The notes under the pieces: generated by a model
Told to the model about the DNA's origin: nothing
What the model saw: the letters and a program-made list of their open reading frames with translations, nothing else
Database searches by the model: none
In this document: piece by piece, positions 36,711-46,117 of the stretch
Layout of the letters: each line of letters starts with the position of its first letter
How positions within the stretch are numbered: position 1 is the first letter of the stretch
Source of the DNA: Mesorhizobium loti CJ3sym
Lineage (GTDB): Bacteria; Pseudomonadota; Alphaproteobacteria; Rhizobiales; Rhizobiaceae
Reading direction: 5' to 3'
Length of the DNA: 64,000 bases
Assembly (NCBI RefSeq): GCF_000472785.1
Contig: NZ_AXAL01000003.1
Span: 124,001 to 188,000 of the forward strand
Made by a program: the position numbers and the translations under genes

Positions 36711-37579
36711 ATGACAAATAGTGATACAGTCGAACTTGCCGACGGGCGCGCAAGCCTGGTGGTGAGCCCTCGCGAGGGTGCTGCCATCGTGCGCTACGAC
36801 GCACTGCGCCCCGGCCGGGCGCCGACGCCTCTCATCAAGCCATCGACGGGCCTGCTGAAGTTCGGGTCTCAACTGCTGATTCCCTGGTCGAACCGTATTT
36901 CCGGTGGCGGCTTCGAGTTTGACGGGCGCTTCCATCCGCTCGAACCCAATGTCGAAGGCGAGCCGTTCCCGCTCCATGGCGACGGTTTTCAAAGGCCGTG
37001 GCGGCTGACACGACGAAGCGGCACTGAAATGGAGCTGGTTTTGGAAAACGGGGCAATCGGGCCTTATCGCTACCATGCAAGTATCCACTACGCGCTGGAG
37101 GATGGCGCGCTGTCCGCCGTCCTGGCCATAGAGAACAGGGCCGCTATCCGCCTTCCCTACGGGCTCGGCTTCCATCCCTGGTTTCCGCGCAGACCGCGCA
37201 CCTCGCTCCAGGCGTCGGCGCAGAGGGTCTGGTTGGAGGACGAACGCCATCTGCCAAAGGGGGTTGTGCCGCTTGCCTCCCGCCCGCACTGGGATTTTTC
37301 GCACGCTGCGCCGCTTCCGGCGCCTGGGTCAACAACGCCTTCGAAGGCTGGAATGGGCGCGCCTCGATCGTCCAGCCGGATGACGCTATTGTCGTCACGG
37401 TCGAGGCATCGCTGTCGCTGAACGTGTTCGTTCTCTATTCGCCGGCACGAGACGCCGATTTCTTCTGCTTCGAACCCGTTTCGCATCCAGTGGACGCCCA
37501 CCACGGCAGCGGCCTGACCACACTGGAACAAGGCGGATCGACAAGCGCGCGTTTGCGTCTACGCTGGGATGAGCTGTAG
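36711..37579 (+). pseudogene. Aldose 1-epimerase gene, frameshifted near the 3' end
   Basis: The first frame (from ATG 36711) gives a GalM-type fold: LLIPWSNRISGGGFEFDGR, the His-bearing FPLHGDGFQRPWRL and LGFHPWFPR. Near 37310-37323 the frame is lost; one frame over, it resumes as WVNNAFEGWNGRASIV and continues through FFCFEPVSHP to a stop at 37579, where aldose epimerases end. Together about 288 residues, a normal length. The change equals one lost base. In the annotated reading the gene would stop near 37421 without its catalytic Glu/His C-terminus. A sequencing error is possible. Mutarotation of the imported sugar is the inferred role. Confidence 0.72.
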
Positions 37580-37711
37580 CGTCGACTCGGGAGTCACTAA
37601 GTGGCGCAAGGACATGGTGGCACAGGCCTTTTCCATTGACCATCTGCCGCATGGCACATGCCGCCTCGGAGTAAATCGAGTTGAAGACACCGTGACGAGA
37701 GATAGAGAACA

Positions 37712-38869
37712 ATGACGAACATGACGTTTCTGCCTGACGATGGTGTCTTTCTCGGCCGTGCTCGATCATCGACCGCGCCCCATCCGCTGGTGGTCACGGT
37801 CCGCGACGGCACGGTCTTCGACATCACGTCGAGCGCGGCGCCGACCGTGCGTGACATCTGCGAAATGGCCGATCCGGCGGGGCACGTGCGCTCGGCCAAG
37901 GGCAAGCCGATCGGCTCGCTCGATGACATAGCGGCCAACAGCTTTGAGGCCAGGCGCGATCCGGCAAAACCCTATCTGCTCTCCCCGGTCGACCTGCAGG
38001 CGGTCAAGGCGTCAGGCGTCACCTTCGTCGTCAGCCTGCTGGAGCGGGTGATCGAGGAACAGGCGCGCGGCTCGGCTGATAAGGCCGACGCCATCCGCGC
38101 CGACATTGCCGGGCTGATCGGCCATGATCTGTCAAAGCTCAAGCCCGGTTCGCCGGAAGCGATGGAGATCAAGGCCAAGCTCATCGCGCGCGGTGCCTGG
38201 TCGCAATATCTGGAAGTGGGCATCGGCCCCGATGCCGAGATCTTCACCAAGTGCCAGGCAATGGCCTCGGTCGGCTTCGGCGCCGATGTCGGCCTGCACC
38301 CGGTGTCGACCTGGAACAATCCGGAGCCGGAAATCGCCATGATCGCCGCCTCGAGCGGCAGGATCGTCGGCGCCACCATCGGCAACGACGTTAATCTGCG
38401 CGACGTCGAAGGGCGCTCGGCGCTGCTGCTGGGCAAGGCCAAGGACAACAACGCTTCGGCCTCGCTTGGCCCCTTCATCCGCCTGTTCGACGACACGTTC
38501 TCGATCGACGACGTGAAGCGCGCCGTCGTGCGCCTGAAGGTCAAGGGCGATGACGGATTCTCGCTGGAGGGCGCCAGCTCGATGGCCGAGATCAGCCGTT
38601 CGCCCGAAGAGCTGGTCGCGGCCGCGATGGGGCCACACCACCAGTATCCGGATGGCCTGGCGCTCTATCTCGGCACCATGTTCGTGCCGTCGAAGGATCG
38701 TGGCGAAAAGGGCAAGGGTTTCACGCACAAGATAGGCGACATCGTCACCATCTCGTCGGAGAAATTCGGCGCGCTGGTCAACCGCGTGCGGCTGTCGCCC
38801 GACTGCCCGCACTGGACCTACGGCGCCAGCCATTTGATGCGCGACCTGGCCAAAGCTGGTCTCCTCTAG
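37712..38869 (+). CDS. Fumarylacetoacetate hydrolase-family protein
   Basis: A 385-residue protein. The C-terminal two-thirds has FAH-fold features: LEVGIGPDAEIFTKCQAMASVGFGADVG, IGNDVNLRDVEGRSALLLGKAKDNNASASLGPF with metal-binding acids, and LYLGTMFVPS near the end. The length and layout resemble the 2-keto-3-deoxy-pentonate dehydratases of Weimberg-type pathways (XylX/AraD-like) rather than true fumarylacetoacetases. With the dehydratase, lactonase and SDR genes it may take the 2-keto-3-deoxy acid to an alpha-ketoglutarate semialdehyde. Function is inferred from context. Confidence 0.82.
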   Translation: MTNMTFLPDDGVFLGRARSSTAPHPLVVTVRDGTVFDITSSAAPTVRDICEMADPAGHVRSAKGKPIGSLDDIAANSFEARRDPAKPYLLSPVDLQAVKASGVTFVVSLLERVIEEQARGSADKADAIRADIAGLIGHDLSKLKPGSPEAMEIKAKLIARGAWSQYLEVGIGPDAEIFTKCQAMASVGFGADVGLHPVSTWNNPEPEIAMIAASSGRIVGATIGNDVNLRDVEGRSALLLGKAKDNNASASLGPFIRLFDDTFSIDDVKRAVVRLKVKGDDGFSLEGASSMAEISRSPEELVAAAMGPHHQYPDGLALYLGTMFVPSKDRGEKGKGFTHKIGDIVTISSEKFGALVNRVRLSPDCPHWTYGASHLMRDLAKAGLL

Positions 38870-38881
38870 CGATTGTGTGTG

Positions 38882-38907
38882 GGCGGCCTTCGGTGGGAAA
38901 GGCCGCC
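38882..38907. terminator. Hairpin after the FAH-family gene
   Basis: Perfect 9-bp arms GGCGGCCTT (38882-38890) and AAGGCCGCC (38899-38907) with an 8-base loop lie 13 bp after the FAH stop. AT-rich bases follow but no T-run. It may weaken read-through to the next ABC genes. Confidence 0.5.
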
Positions 38908-38989
38908 ATCAACACAATTTTATGTAGAATCCCAGTGACGGCGGGCGCAATCCGCTCCAAGATCGCGATGCGGTCGGGGGGCCGTTGCG

Positions 38990-40519
38990 ATGTCCGATTC
39001 GCCGATCCTGTTCGTGCGCACTATCGCCAAACGCTTTGGCGGCACGGTCGTGCTCGAAGATATGAACCTGACGGTCGAGCGTGGTTCGATCCACGCGCTG
39101 GTTGGCGAAAGCGGCGCCGGCAAATCGACACTGACAAAGGTGCTGGCGGGCATTGTCCGGCCAGACAGTGGCGTCATCGAATTTGACGGCAAGACGGTGA
39201 CGATCGACAGCCCCAATGCAGCGCGGAAGCTCGGCATCGGCATGGTTCTGCAACAGCCGGTACTGTTTGCGGAGCGCTCAGTGCTGGCCAATCTGTTCGT
39301 CAACCGCGAACCGGTCCACAACGGGTTGATCTCGCGGCGCGAAATGGAGGCACGCAGCCGTGACCTGCTCCGCCAGCTTGGTCTTGATGTCGATGTCCAC
39401 ACCCCGCTCCGCGACCTCGGGCCAGGTGAACGGCAGTTGGTCGCGATCGCCCGCGCGCTTCTGGAGAACCCGAGGCTGCTTATCCTCGACGATCCGAATT
39501 CGGCGCTTGATGGGCGCCAGAGCGAGCGGCTGTTCGCGGCGCTGCGGGGCCTGAAAGCCAAGGGCATGAGCATGCTCTACGCATCGAACCGTCTCGATGA
39601 AGCACTGGGGATTGCCGACCAAATGACGGTGATGCGCAACGGTCGCGACGTGCTGTCGAAGGCTCGGCAAGACCTGACGACCTCCGAGGAAGCGATGATC
39701 GGCCAGTTGCGCCAGTCCCTCTTCCCGCTGCCGCTCAGGGCCTTGCCGACGCTTGCCGGCACGCTGCGGCCGCAGATCGCTGTTGAGGGGCTCAGCGGCG
39801 GCATCCTGTCCGGTGTCAGCTTCACGGCCCGCGCCGGCGAAATCCTCGGGCTTGCCGGCTCCGGAGCACCGGACCTGCTTGCCCTGTTGTTCGGGTTGCG
39901 CAAACCCCGCCAGGGCAAGGTGCGGTTTTCCGATGGGGACGGCTTGCCGGGAACGCAGACGGAAGCGGCGCGGCGCAACATCTGCATGATTTCGGGCGAT
40001 CGCGGCAACGGGCTGATGGCCGACAAGTCGATCGCCTTCAACATGGCGAACGTCGTTGTAGGCGCACGCAACTGGGGCTCGCTCTGGTACTCGCCCAAGG
40101 CGGCGCTCCGCCGCGCCACGCGCCAGATCGAGGCGCTGCGCATCAGGAGCACGCCGGAGATGCCCGCAGGCGCGCTTTCGGCCGGGGGCCAGCAGAAGGT
40201 GGTCATCGCCAAATGGCTGGAGATCGGCCCGCAAGTGATGTTGCTCGACGAGCCAGCCCGTGGCATCGATATCGGCAGCAAGCAGGAGATCTATGCCTTG
40301 ATCCGCCAGATGGCGGCCAGCGGCTGCATCGTGCTGCTGCATTCCCGCGAACTGTCTGAACTGACGGGCCTCTGCGATCGCATCCTTGCTTTCCATCAGG
40401 GCAGGCTGGCCGGCGAAATCGCCGGCGACGATATGGATGTGGGCAAGGTTCTGAAGCTGATCATTTCGGGCAAACCCGCGGACGAACGCCATCAGAGCAG
40501 CCGGGAGAGCGCGGCATGA
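38990..40519 (+). CDS. Sugar ABC transporter ATP-binding protein, two-domain (system 2)
   Basis: A 509-residue RbsA/XylG-type fused ATPase with both nucleotide-binding domains. Domain 1 has a good Walker A (GESGAGKST, residues 40-47), but the signature is LGPGERQ, Walker B reads ILDDP with Asp168 in place of Glu, and the H-loop is ASNRL with Asn200 in place of His. Domain 2 has no P-loop Lys (AGSGAPDLL), as is common, but an intact LSAGGQQKVVIAKW and LLDEPARGIDIG. The next gene, its permease, overlaps by 4 bp. No binding-protein gene is adjacent upstream. The catalytic changes make ATP hydrolysis uncertain. Confidence 0.85.
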   Translation: MSDSPILFVRTIAKRFGGTVVLEDMNLTVERGSIHALVGESGAGKSTLTKVLAGIVRPDSGVIEFDGKTVTIDSPNAARKLGIGMVLQQPVLFAERSVLANLFVNREPVHNGLISRREMEARSRDLLRQLGLDVDVHTPLRDLGPGERQLVAIARALLENPRLLILDDPNSALDGRQSERLFAALRGLKAKGMSMLYASNRLDEALGIADQMTVMRNGRDVLSKARQDLTTSEEAMIGQLRQSLFPLPLRALPTLAGTLRPQIAVEGLSGGILSGVSFTARAGEILGLAGSGAPDLLALLFGLRKPRQGKVRFSDGDGLPGTQTEAARRNICMISGDRGNGLMADKSIAFNMANVVVGARNWGSLWYSPKAALRRATRQIEALRIRSTPEMPAGALSAGGQQKVVIAKWLEIGPQVMLLDEPARGIDIGSKQEIYALIRQMAASGCIVLLHSRELSELTGLCDRILAFHQGRLAGEIAGDDMDVGKVLKLIISGKPADERHQSSRESAA

Positions 40520-41544
40520 CGAAGACCGATACCGCGCCACCGCTTGCCGGGTCGGCAAACCATCAACCCAGACGCCGCATTCGGCTGCCAGCCGAGACCG
40601 GTGCTGTCGTTGCGCTCGCCGTGTTGGTCGCAGTGCTTGGCTGGCTGAGCCCCTCCTTCCTCGAACCGGCCAATCTGCTCTCGGTGCTCAGCCAGGCCGC
40701 CCTCCCCGGCCTGCTGGCGATCGGCATGGTGTTCGTGCTCGCCACGCGCGAGATCGACGTTTCGGCCGGTGCCGTGTTCCATCTCGCGGCAACCTTCACG
40801 GCCCTGCTCATGGTTGCCGGAATGGACCCCTGGCTCGCCGCCCTGGCAGGTGTCACGGCCGGTGCCGGGCTCGGCCTGATCAACGGCCTTCTGGTGATCG
40901 CGCTGCGCCTGCCGGCCCTGCTGGTGACGCTCGGCACATGGTGGATGATCCAGGGCCTGTCACTGGTCGCGGGCAAGGGGCAGACGTTCGCCCCGACAGG
41001 CGCGGGCAGCGGCTTCTTCACAACGCTTTCAGGCAAGGCCTTCACTGTAGTGCCGGCGGCAGGCATCGTCTTTGTCGTGTTGACGATGGCGATGCATGTC
41101 GTGCTCCACCGTACCCGCTTCGGCTACCGGGTCCAGGCCGTGGGCAGCAATCCGCTGGCGGCCACCTATGCCGGCATTCCAACAGGCAAGGTCAAGGTGC
41201 TGACGCTGGTGCTGATGGGTGCGGTGGCTGGACTTGCGGGCGTGATCCACCTCGGCTCCCAGGGCGCCATTGCTCCCGGTGACGGCGGCACGTTCGCACT
41301 GCTGGCGATCGCGGCGGCCATCATTGGCGGCACATCGCTTTCAGGCGGCAGCGGCAGCGTCATCGGTGCCGCGATCGGCATGCTGGTCCTGCAGGCAATA
41401 CAGAGCGCCATGACCTTGCACGGCGTGGATGCCATCTGGACCGCCTTCACTACCGGTGCCCTGGTCGTGCTGGCCCTGGCGATCGACCGGCTGATCCGGT
41501 TGTGGCGCGACTGGCGTGCCGGTCACGGCGATCCGCTCGGCTGA
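40516..41544 (+). CDS. Sugar ABC transporter permease (system 2)
   Basis: A 342-residue RbsC-type permease. MVFVLATREIDVSAGAVFHLAATF, the central GLINGLLVIALRLPALLVTLGTWWMIQGLSL and AIAAAIIGGTSLSGGSGSVIGAAIG are the family helices. The ATG overlaps the two-domain ATPase stop (ATGA), so the pair is translationally coupled. The 226 bp before the next gene contain a 9-bp inverted repeat (41613-41621/41628-41636). Confidence 0.87.
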   Translation: MTKTDTAPPLAGSANHQPRRRIRLPAETGAVVALAVLVAVLGWLSPSFLEPANLLSVLSQAALPGLLAIGMVFVLATREIDVSAGAVFHLAATFTALLMVAGMDPWLAALAGVTAGAGLGLINGLLVIALRLPALLVTLGTWWMIQGLSLVAGKGQTFAPTGAGSGFFTTLSGKAFTVVPAAGIVFVVLTMAMHVVLHRTRFGYRVQAVGSNPLAATYAGIPTGKVKVLTLVLMGAVAGLAGVIHLGSQGAIAPGDGGTFALLAIAAAIIGGTSLSGGSGSVIGAAIGMLVLQAIQSAMTLHGVDAIWTAFTTGALVVLALAIDRLIRLWRDWRAGHGDPLG

Positions 41545-41770
41545 GCCTCAACGCCAATCATCCGGCTGCCTGGTAAAAATCACCCCAACTGATGCAATCT
41601 GATGGGTCCATTGATGGCGCCGCGTCAGGCGCCATCTACATCTGCAGATGGAGGCTTGCCATCCGTCGAAAAAGGGGATGCTCTCAGGGATCCGAGCGGC
41701 GCTGGCAAAAGACGCAATCCGGCTGAAGCCGGAACAAGGGACGGATCATCTTCAACCGGGAGGAAATCAA

Positions 41771-42706
41771 ATGCTGACAAGACTAAGACTTGTGCTCTAC
41801 GGCCTGCTGATCGCGCTGACGCTCGTTCCGGCAGCCGCGCAGGCCAAGACGTTCTACTGGATTTCGCATGGCGGCCCGGCGGATCCGGTCTGGACCTACT
41901 TCCTGGCCGGCGCCAAGCAATGGGCCAAGGACACAGGCAACACCGTCAACACCTCGTTCCACAATGGCGATGTCGCCTCGCAGCAGGAAGCGGTTCGCGC
42001 CGCCCTCTCGGCCAAGGCCGACGGCATCGTAACCACCAGTCCCGATCCGGGTAGCCTTGTCGAGATCGTCAAGGAAGCCCGCGCGGCCAACGTTCCGATC
42101 ATCAACTTCAACACGCCCGACCCCAAGGCCAATTTCAATGCCTATGTCGGCGGTGACAACGTCACCTTCGGCAAGCATTGGGCGCAGTATCTGGTCGACA
42201 AGGGCCTGGTGAAGAAGGGCGACTTCATCTGGATGCCGGTCGAGATCCCCGGCGCTACCTATGGCGTCCAGGAAGAGGAAGGCATCAAGAGCGTCTTCGG
42301 ACCGCTCGGCATCACCTATGAAGTGACCGAGGCGACGCTCGACCAGGCCGAGGTTATCAACCGCATGGTCGACTACCTCACCGCCCACAAGGGCAAGATC
42401 AATGCCATCATCGGCCTCGGCGACCTCGTCACCGGTTCGATCAAGCGGGTGTTCGACCAGGTCGGCGTCAAGCCTGGTGAAATCCCGGTTGTCGGCTGGG
42501 GCAACTCGCTCGATACCACGCAGGAAGTGCTGAACGGCTATGTCAATGCCGGCCAGTGGCAGGACCCGCAGGCGACCAGCTATGTCGCGCTGTCGCTTGC
42601 CAACATGGCCGCGTCGGGCATTCCTCCGGGCTTCAACGTCATCACCGGCGCGCTCTATGAAAAGGATACCGCCGCGATCTACGACAAGATCCTTTCCGGC
42701 AAGTAA
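41771..42706 (+). CDS. Sugar ABC transporter substrate-binding protein (system 3)
   Basis: A 311-residue type 1 periplasmic binding protein. The signal peptide LVLYGLLIALTLVPAAAQA is followed by FYWISHGGPADPVWTYFLAGAKQW, SFHNGDVASQQEAVRAAL and KADGIVTTSPDP. Hinge residues GWGNSLDTTQEVLNGYVNAGQWQDPQATSYVAL are typical of fructose/ribose/inositol binders. ATG 41771 has GGGAGG 6 bases upstream. A 12-bp hairpin follows its stop. It could serve system 3 only, or both 2 and 3. Confidence 0.88.
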   Translation: MLTRLRLVLYGLLIALTLVPAAAQAKTFYWISHGGPADPVWTYFLAGAKQWAKDTGNTVNTSFHNGDVASQQEAVRAALSAKADGIVTTSPDPGSLVEIVKEARAANVPIINFNTPDPKANFNAYVGGDNVTFGKHWAQYLVDKGLVKKGDFIWMPVEIPGATYGVQEEEGIKSVFGPLGITYEVTEATLDQAEVINRMVDYLTAHKGKINAIIGLGDLVTGSIKRVFDQVGVKPGEIPVVGWGNSLDTTQEVLNGYVNAGQWQDPQATSYVALSLANMAASGIPPGFNVITGALYEKDTAAIYDKILSGK

Positions 42707-42720
42707 CATCCCGGACCCAA

Positions 42721-42752
42721 ACAGTCGCGACCCTATCCACGGTCGCGGCTGT
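42721..42752. terminator. Intercistronic hairpin after binding-protein gene
   Basis: Arms 42721-42732 (ACAGTCGCGACC) and 42741-42752 (GGTCGCGGCTGT) pair over 12 bp with one G-T pair. No T-run follows, so it more likely stabilises the abundant binding-protein message or partially attenuates transcription than fully terminates. Confidence 0.55.
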
Positions 42753-42823
42753 CTTGTCCATTCGCCGAGCCTCGCCGGACCCGGTGCAGGTGTCAGCCAC
42801 TCCCATAATGTCGCGGGTTATCA

Positions 42824-43810
42824 GTGGAAAATCATTCGCTTATCCAACGCCTGATCGCGCGGCCTGAATTCGGTCCCTTCGTTCTGCTGGTCGTTGAAAT
42901 CGCCGTTTTCTGGGGCTTCAACCACGACTTCCTGTCGCCGCAGAACATCTCCAACACGCTGGCCTTCACCGTCGAACTCGGCCTGATCGCGCTGGCGATG
43001 ACATTGCTGATGACCTCGGGCGAATTCGACCTGTCCGTCGGGTCCCTGTTCGGTTTCTCGCCAGTGCTGATGTGGACGCTTTTCAATGCCGGCGTCACCT
43101 CACTGGAAGTGGGCTTTGTCGTCGCCCTGCTGGTTGCCGCCTTGATCGGCCTGGTCAATGGCTGGTTCGTCACGCAGCTCAAGATCCCGTCCTTCCTGGT
43201 GACTCTCGGCATGCTCTTGGTGGTGCGCGGCAGCGCGCTTTTCATCACCGACGGTTTTCCGCAGCGCACGTGGAGCGCCGAGGGCAGCTGGCTGGCGGAG
43301 GCGCTGGTCGGCGATTTCTTCATCGGGCCATTCCGTATTTACATGTCGCTGTTCTGGTTTATCGCCGCGGCGATCGCGCTCGGCTATGTGCTGACGCAAA
43401 GCCGGACCGGCAACTGGATCCAGGCGGGGGGCGGCAATCCCAACGCTGCGCGCGCCCGCGGCGTCAATGTCAACCGCGTCAAGATCGGCCTGTTCGTGCT
43501 GTCGTCGGTCATGGCCTCGCTCGCCGGCGTCATCTCCTCATTGCGCACCTCCGCCGCCAACCCCAACAGCGGCACAGGCTATGAGCTCGAAGTCATCGCC
43601 ATGGTGGTGATCGGCGGCACGGCACTGACCGGCGGGCGCGGCACCATCATCGGCACCGTGCTCGGCATCCTGATCCTGCGCGTGATGCGCAACGGCATCG
43701 TGCTGATCGGCGTGCCTGGCCTTGCCTACAACATCTTCATCGGCGCGATCATCCTTGGCATGATGGCGCTCCACTCATGGCTGGAACGCCGGCATCAGGC
43801 GGGGACTTGA
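42824..43810 (+). CDS. Sugar ABC transporter permease (system 3)
   Basis: A 328-residue RbsC/FrcC-type permease with eight to ten hydrophobic helices. MTSGEFDLSVGSLFGFSPVLMW, LIGLVNGWFVTQLKIPSFLVTLGMLLVVRGSALF and VVIGGTALTGGRGTIIGTVLG are family signatures. The start is GTG 42824 with a weak ribosome site; no ATG in frame upstream. It lies 3 bp before the ATPase gene and 117 bp after the binding protein. Confidence 0.87.
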   Translation: MENHSLIQRLIARPEFGPFVLLVVEIAVFWGFNHDFLSPQNISNTLAFTVELGLIALAMTLLMTSGEFDLSVGSLFGFSPVLMWTLFNAGVTSLEVGFVVALLVAALIGLVNGWFVTQLKIPSFLVTLGMLLVVRGSALFITDGFPQRTWSAEGSWLAEALVGDFFIGPFRIYMSLFWFIAAAIALGYVLTQSRTGNWIQAGGGNPNAARARGVNVNRVKIGLFVLSSVMASLAGVISSLRTSAANPNSGTGYELEVIAMVVIGGTALTGGRGTIIGTVLGILILRVMRNGIVLIGVPGLAYNIFIGAIILGMMALHSWLERRHQAGT

Positions 43811-43813
43811 ACC

Positions 43814-44605
<792 letters not shown>

Positions 44606-44753
44606 CGACGGGCGGATCCATCTTGTCGCAGCAGCCGAATGCGCATCGCGGTGATGGGCGTCGATCAGCCATCCCTCAGACTACATCGTCTGCCCTATCG
44701 CTTGTCACATCACCTGTCTGGCGCGCCACAGCATCGGCGCATAGGGTTGCGGC

Positions 44754-45776
44754 ATGAAGGCCACCGTCTCCGATATCGCCAGGAATTGCGGGCTGTCGAC
44801 CGCGACGGTCGACAGGGTGCTCAACAACAGGCCTGGTGCCAGCGCTGCCAACCGGCAGCGCGTCATGGAGGCCGCCAAGCAGCTAGGCTATCTGCCGGTC
44901 GCCGATCAGGTGACGCTGCCATCGAGGCCCGCAAACCTCGAATTCTTCCTGCCGATCGGCCGCAACGCCTTCATGCAGGATCTGGCAAAGCACATCGAAG
45001 ACTATGCATCGCGCCTGCCGCTGGTGGCGTCCTGCCGGATACACAACCTCGCCGGCATCTCGCCGAATGCGCTGCAGAGCGCCATCGAAAACCTGTCGCT
45101 GAAGGCTAACGGCGTCGGCGTCATCGCCGTCGATCATCCACGAACCCGCAACATCCTGCGTGACGTTGTCGAGGCCGGCATCCGCCTGGTGACGCTGGTG
45201 TCCGATATTCCAGCCGCTCCCCGCTCGGCCTATGTCGGCATCGACAACCGGGTGGCGGGACGGACGGCTGCACTTTTGATGGGACGTTTCCTCAGCGGCC
45301 GCACGGGCCATCTGGCAATGGTCGTCGGCTCACGCTCCTATCGCGGCCATGAGGAACGCGAAATGGGCTTTCGCTCGGTGCTCGGCGAGGAATTTCCCAA
45401 CCTCACCGTGACCAGCGCCGTCGAGATCAATGACGAGCCGGATGCCAGCTATGCCGAGACCATGAAGGTGCTGCGCAACGAGCCGGAACTGCTCGGCATC
45501 TATTGCGTCGGCGCCGGACGCTCCGGCGTGGCAAAGGCCCTCCGGGAAGCGAGGCCCAATCGCAAGCCGGTGTTCATATGCCACGACCTGACAAGGGAAA
45601 CGCGCGGCTATCTCGTCGACGACCTCGCCGACGTCGTCATCGACCAGAACGCACGGCTGATCGCCGAACAGTCGGTCATCCGCCTGCTCGGCTCCATTGC
45701 CTCATCGGCGCCTTATCTGACGCGCAAATTCATCGAGCCGCGTCTGATCTTCAGGGAAAACGTGCCGGTGCAGTGA
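44754..45776 (+). CDS. LacI-family transcriptional regulator
   Basis: A 340-residue regulator. The N-terminal LacI helix-turn-helix is VSDIARNCGLSTATVDRVLNNR, with the hinge helix near residues 45-55, and a type 1 binding-protein effector domain follows (AYVGIDNRVAGRTAALLMGRFL, GIYCVGAGRSGVAKAL). It lies 148 bp after the system 3 ATPase gene on the same strand and probably controls the transporter cluster in answer to its sugar. Such proteins usually bind palindromes at operon promoters; none was identified. Confidence 0.87.
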   Translation: MKATVSDIARNCGLSTATVDRVLNNRPGASAANRQRVMEAAKQLGYLPVADQVTLPSRPANLEFFLPIGRNAFMQDLAKHIEDYASRLPLVASCRIHNLAGISPNALQSAIENLSLKANGVGVIAVDHPRTRNILRDVVEAGIRLVTLVSDIPAAPRSAYVGIDNRVAGRTAALLMGRFLSGRTGHLAMVVGSRSYRGHEEREMGFRSVLGEEFPNLTVTSAVEINDEPDASYAETMKVLRNEPELLGIYCVGAGRSGVAKALREARPNRKPVFICHDLTRETRGYLVDDLADVVIDQNARLIAEQSVIRLLGSIASSAPYLTRKFIEPRLIFRENVPVQ

Positions 45777-45865
45777 GGCCGATCGGCCTAGGCAAAGCCG
45801 ATTACCCGGATTTGTATGATAATTGGATACGGCAAATCTGCACAGCTGCTATGCACAATTCATTG

Positions 45866-45894
45866 TTGCCGAATCATTGGGCAAATCGTAGCTT
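45866..45894 (+). promoter_or_regulatory. Predicted promoter of the small RNA
   Basis: TTGCCG (45866-45871) and TAGCTT (45889-45894) are 17 bp apart. Transcription would begin about 45900-45902, exactly where the first sRNA hairpin starts. The agreement supports an independent transcript. Confidence 0.5.
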
Positions 45895-45900
45895 CTGGTT

Positions 45901-46014
45901 GTCGGCCATCTACTCCTCCCAGATGCGATGCCGACGCTGAGTGGGGTGCACCTCCTCCCGCGCCACACTCGAAATCGAGCCCGCTGCCACCTCCTCCCGG
46001 CAGCGGGCTTTTTT
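45901..46014 (+). ncRNA. Small RNA with three anti-Shine-Dalgarno hairpin loops (alpha-r14/cuckoo-like)
   Basis: Three consecutive stem-loops each expose CTCCTCCC in the loop. Hairpin 1 uses arms GTCGGC (45901-45906) and GCCGAC (45930-45935), with inner ATCT/AGAT. Hairpin 2 uses GAGTG (45939-45943) and CACTC (45966-45970), with loop 45950-45959. Hairpin 3 uses GCCCGCTGCC (45979-45988) and GGCAGCGGGC (45999-46008), followed by T6 (46009-46014), a Rho-independent terminator. The motif is complementary to Shine-Dalgarno sequences. The same plan defines alphaproteobacterial alpha-r14 RNAs (NfeR1 of Sinorhizobium) and the related cuckoo RNAs. No protein is encoded. Confidence 0.75.
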
Positions 46015-46117
46015 CATTCAGCCTTCAGGAATAGCGGTATCGCCGGCGCCAAAGCGCCCTAGGCATCGCATTCAATCACACGATAGAATGGCGCGTCATT
46101 GACAGCGGCGGATCACT

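Noticed and set aside
45780..46117. Possible tRNA or small protein in the gap between LacI and TetR genes
   Set aside because: No cloverleaf or coding frame; the stems and T-run fit a small RNA with CTCCTCCC loops instead.
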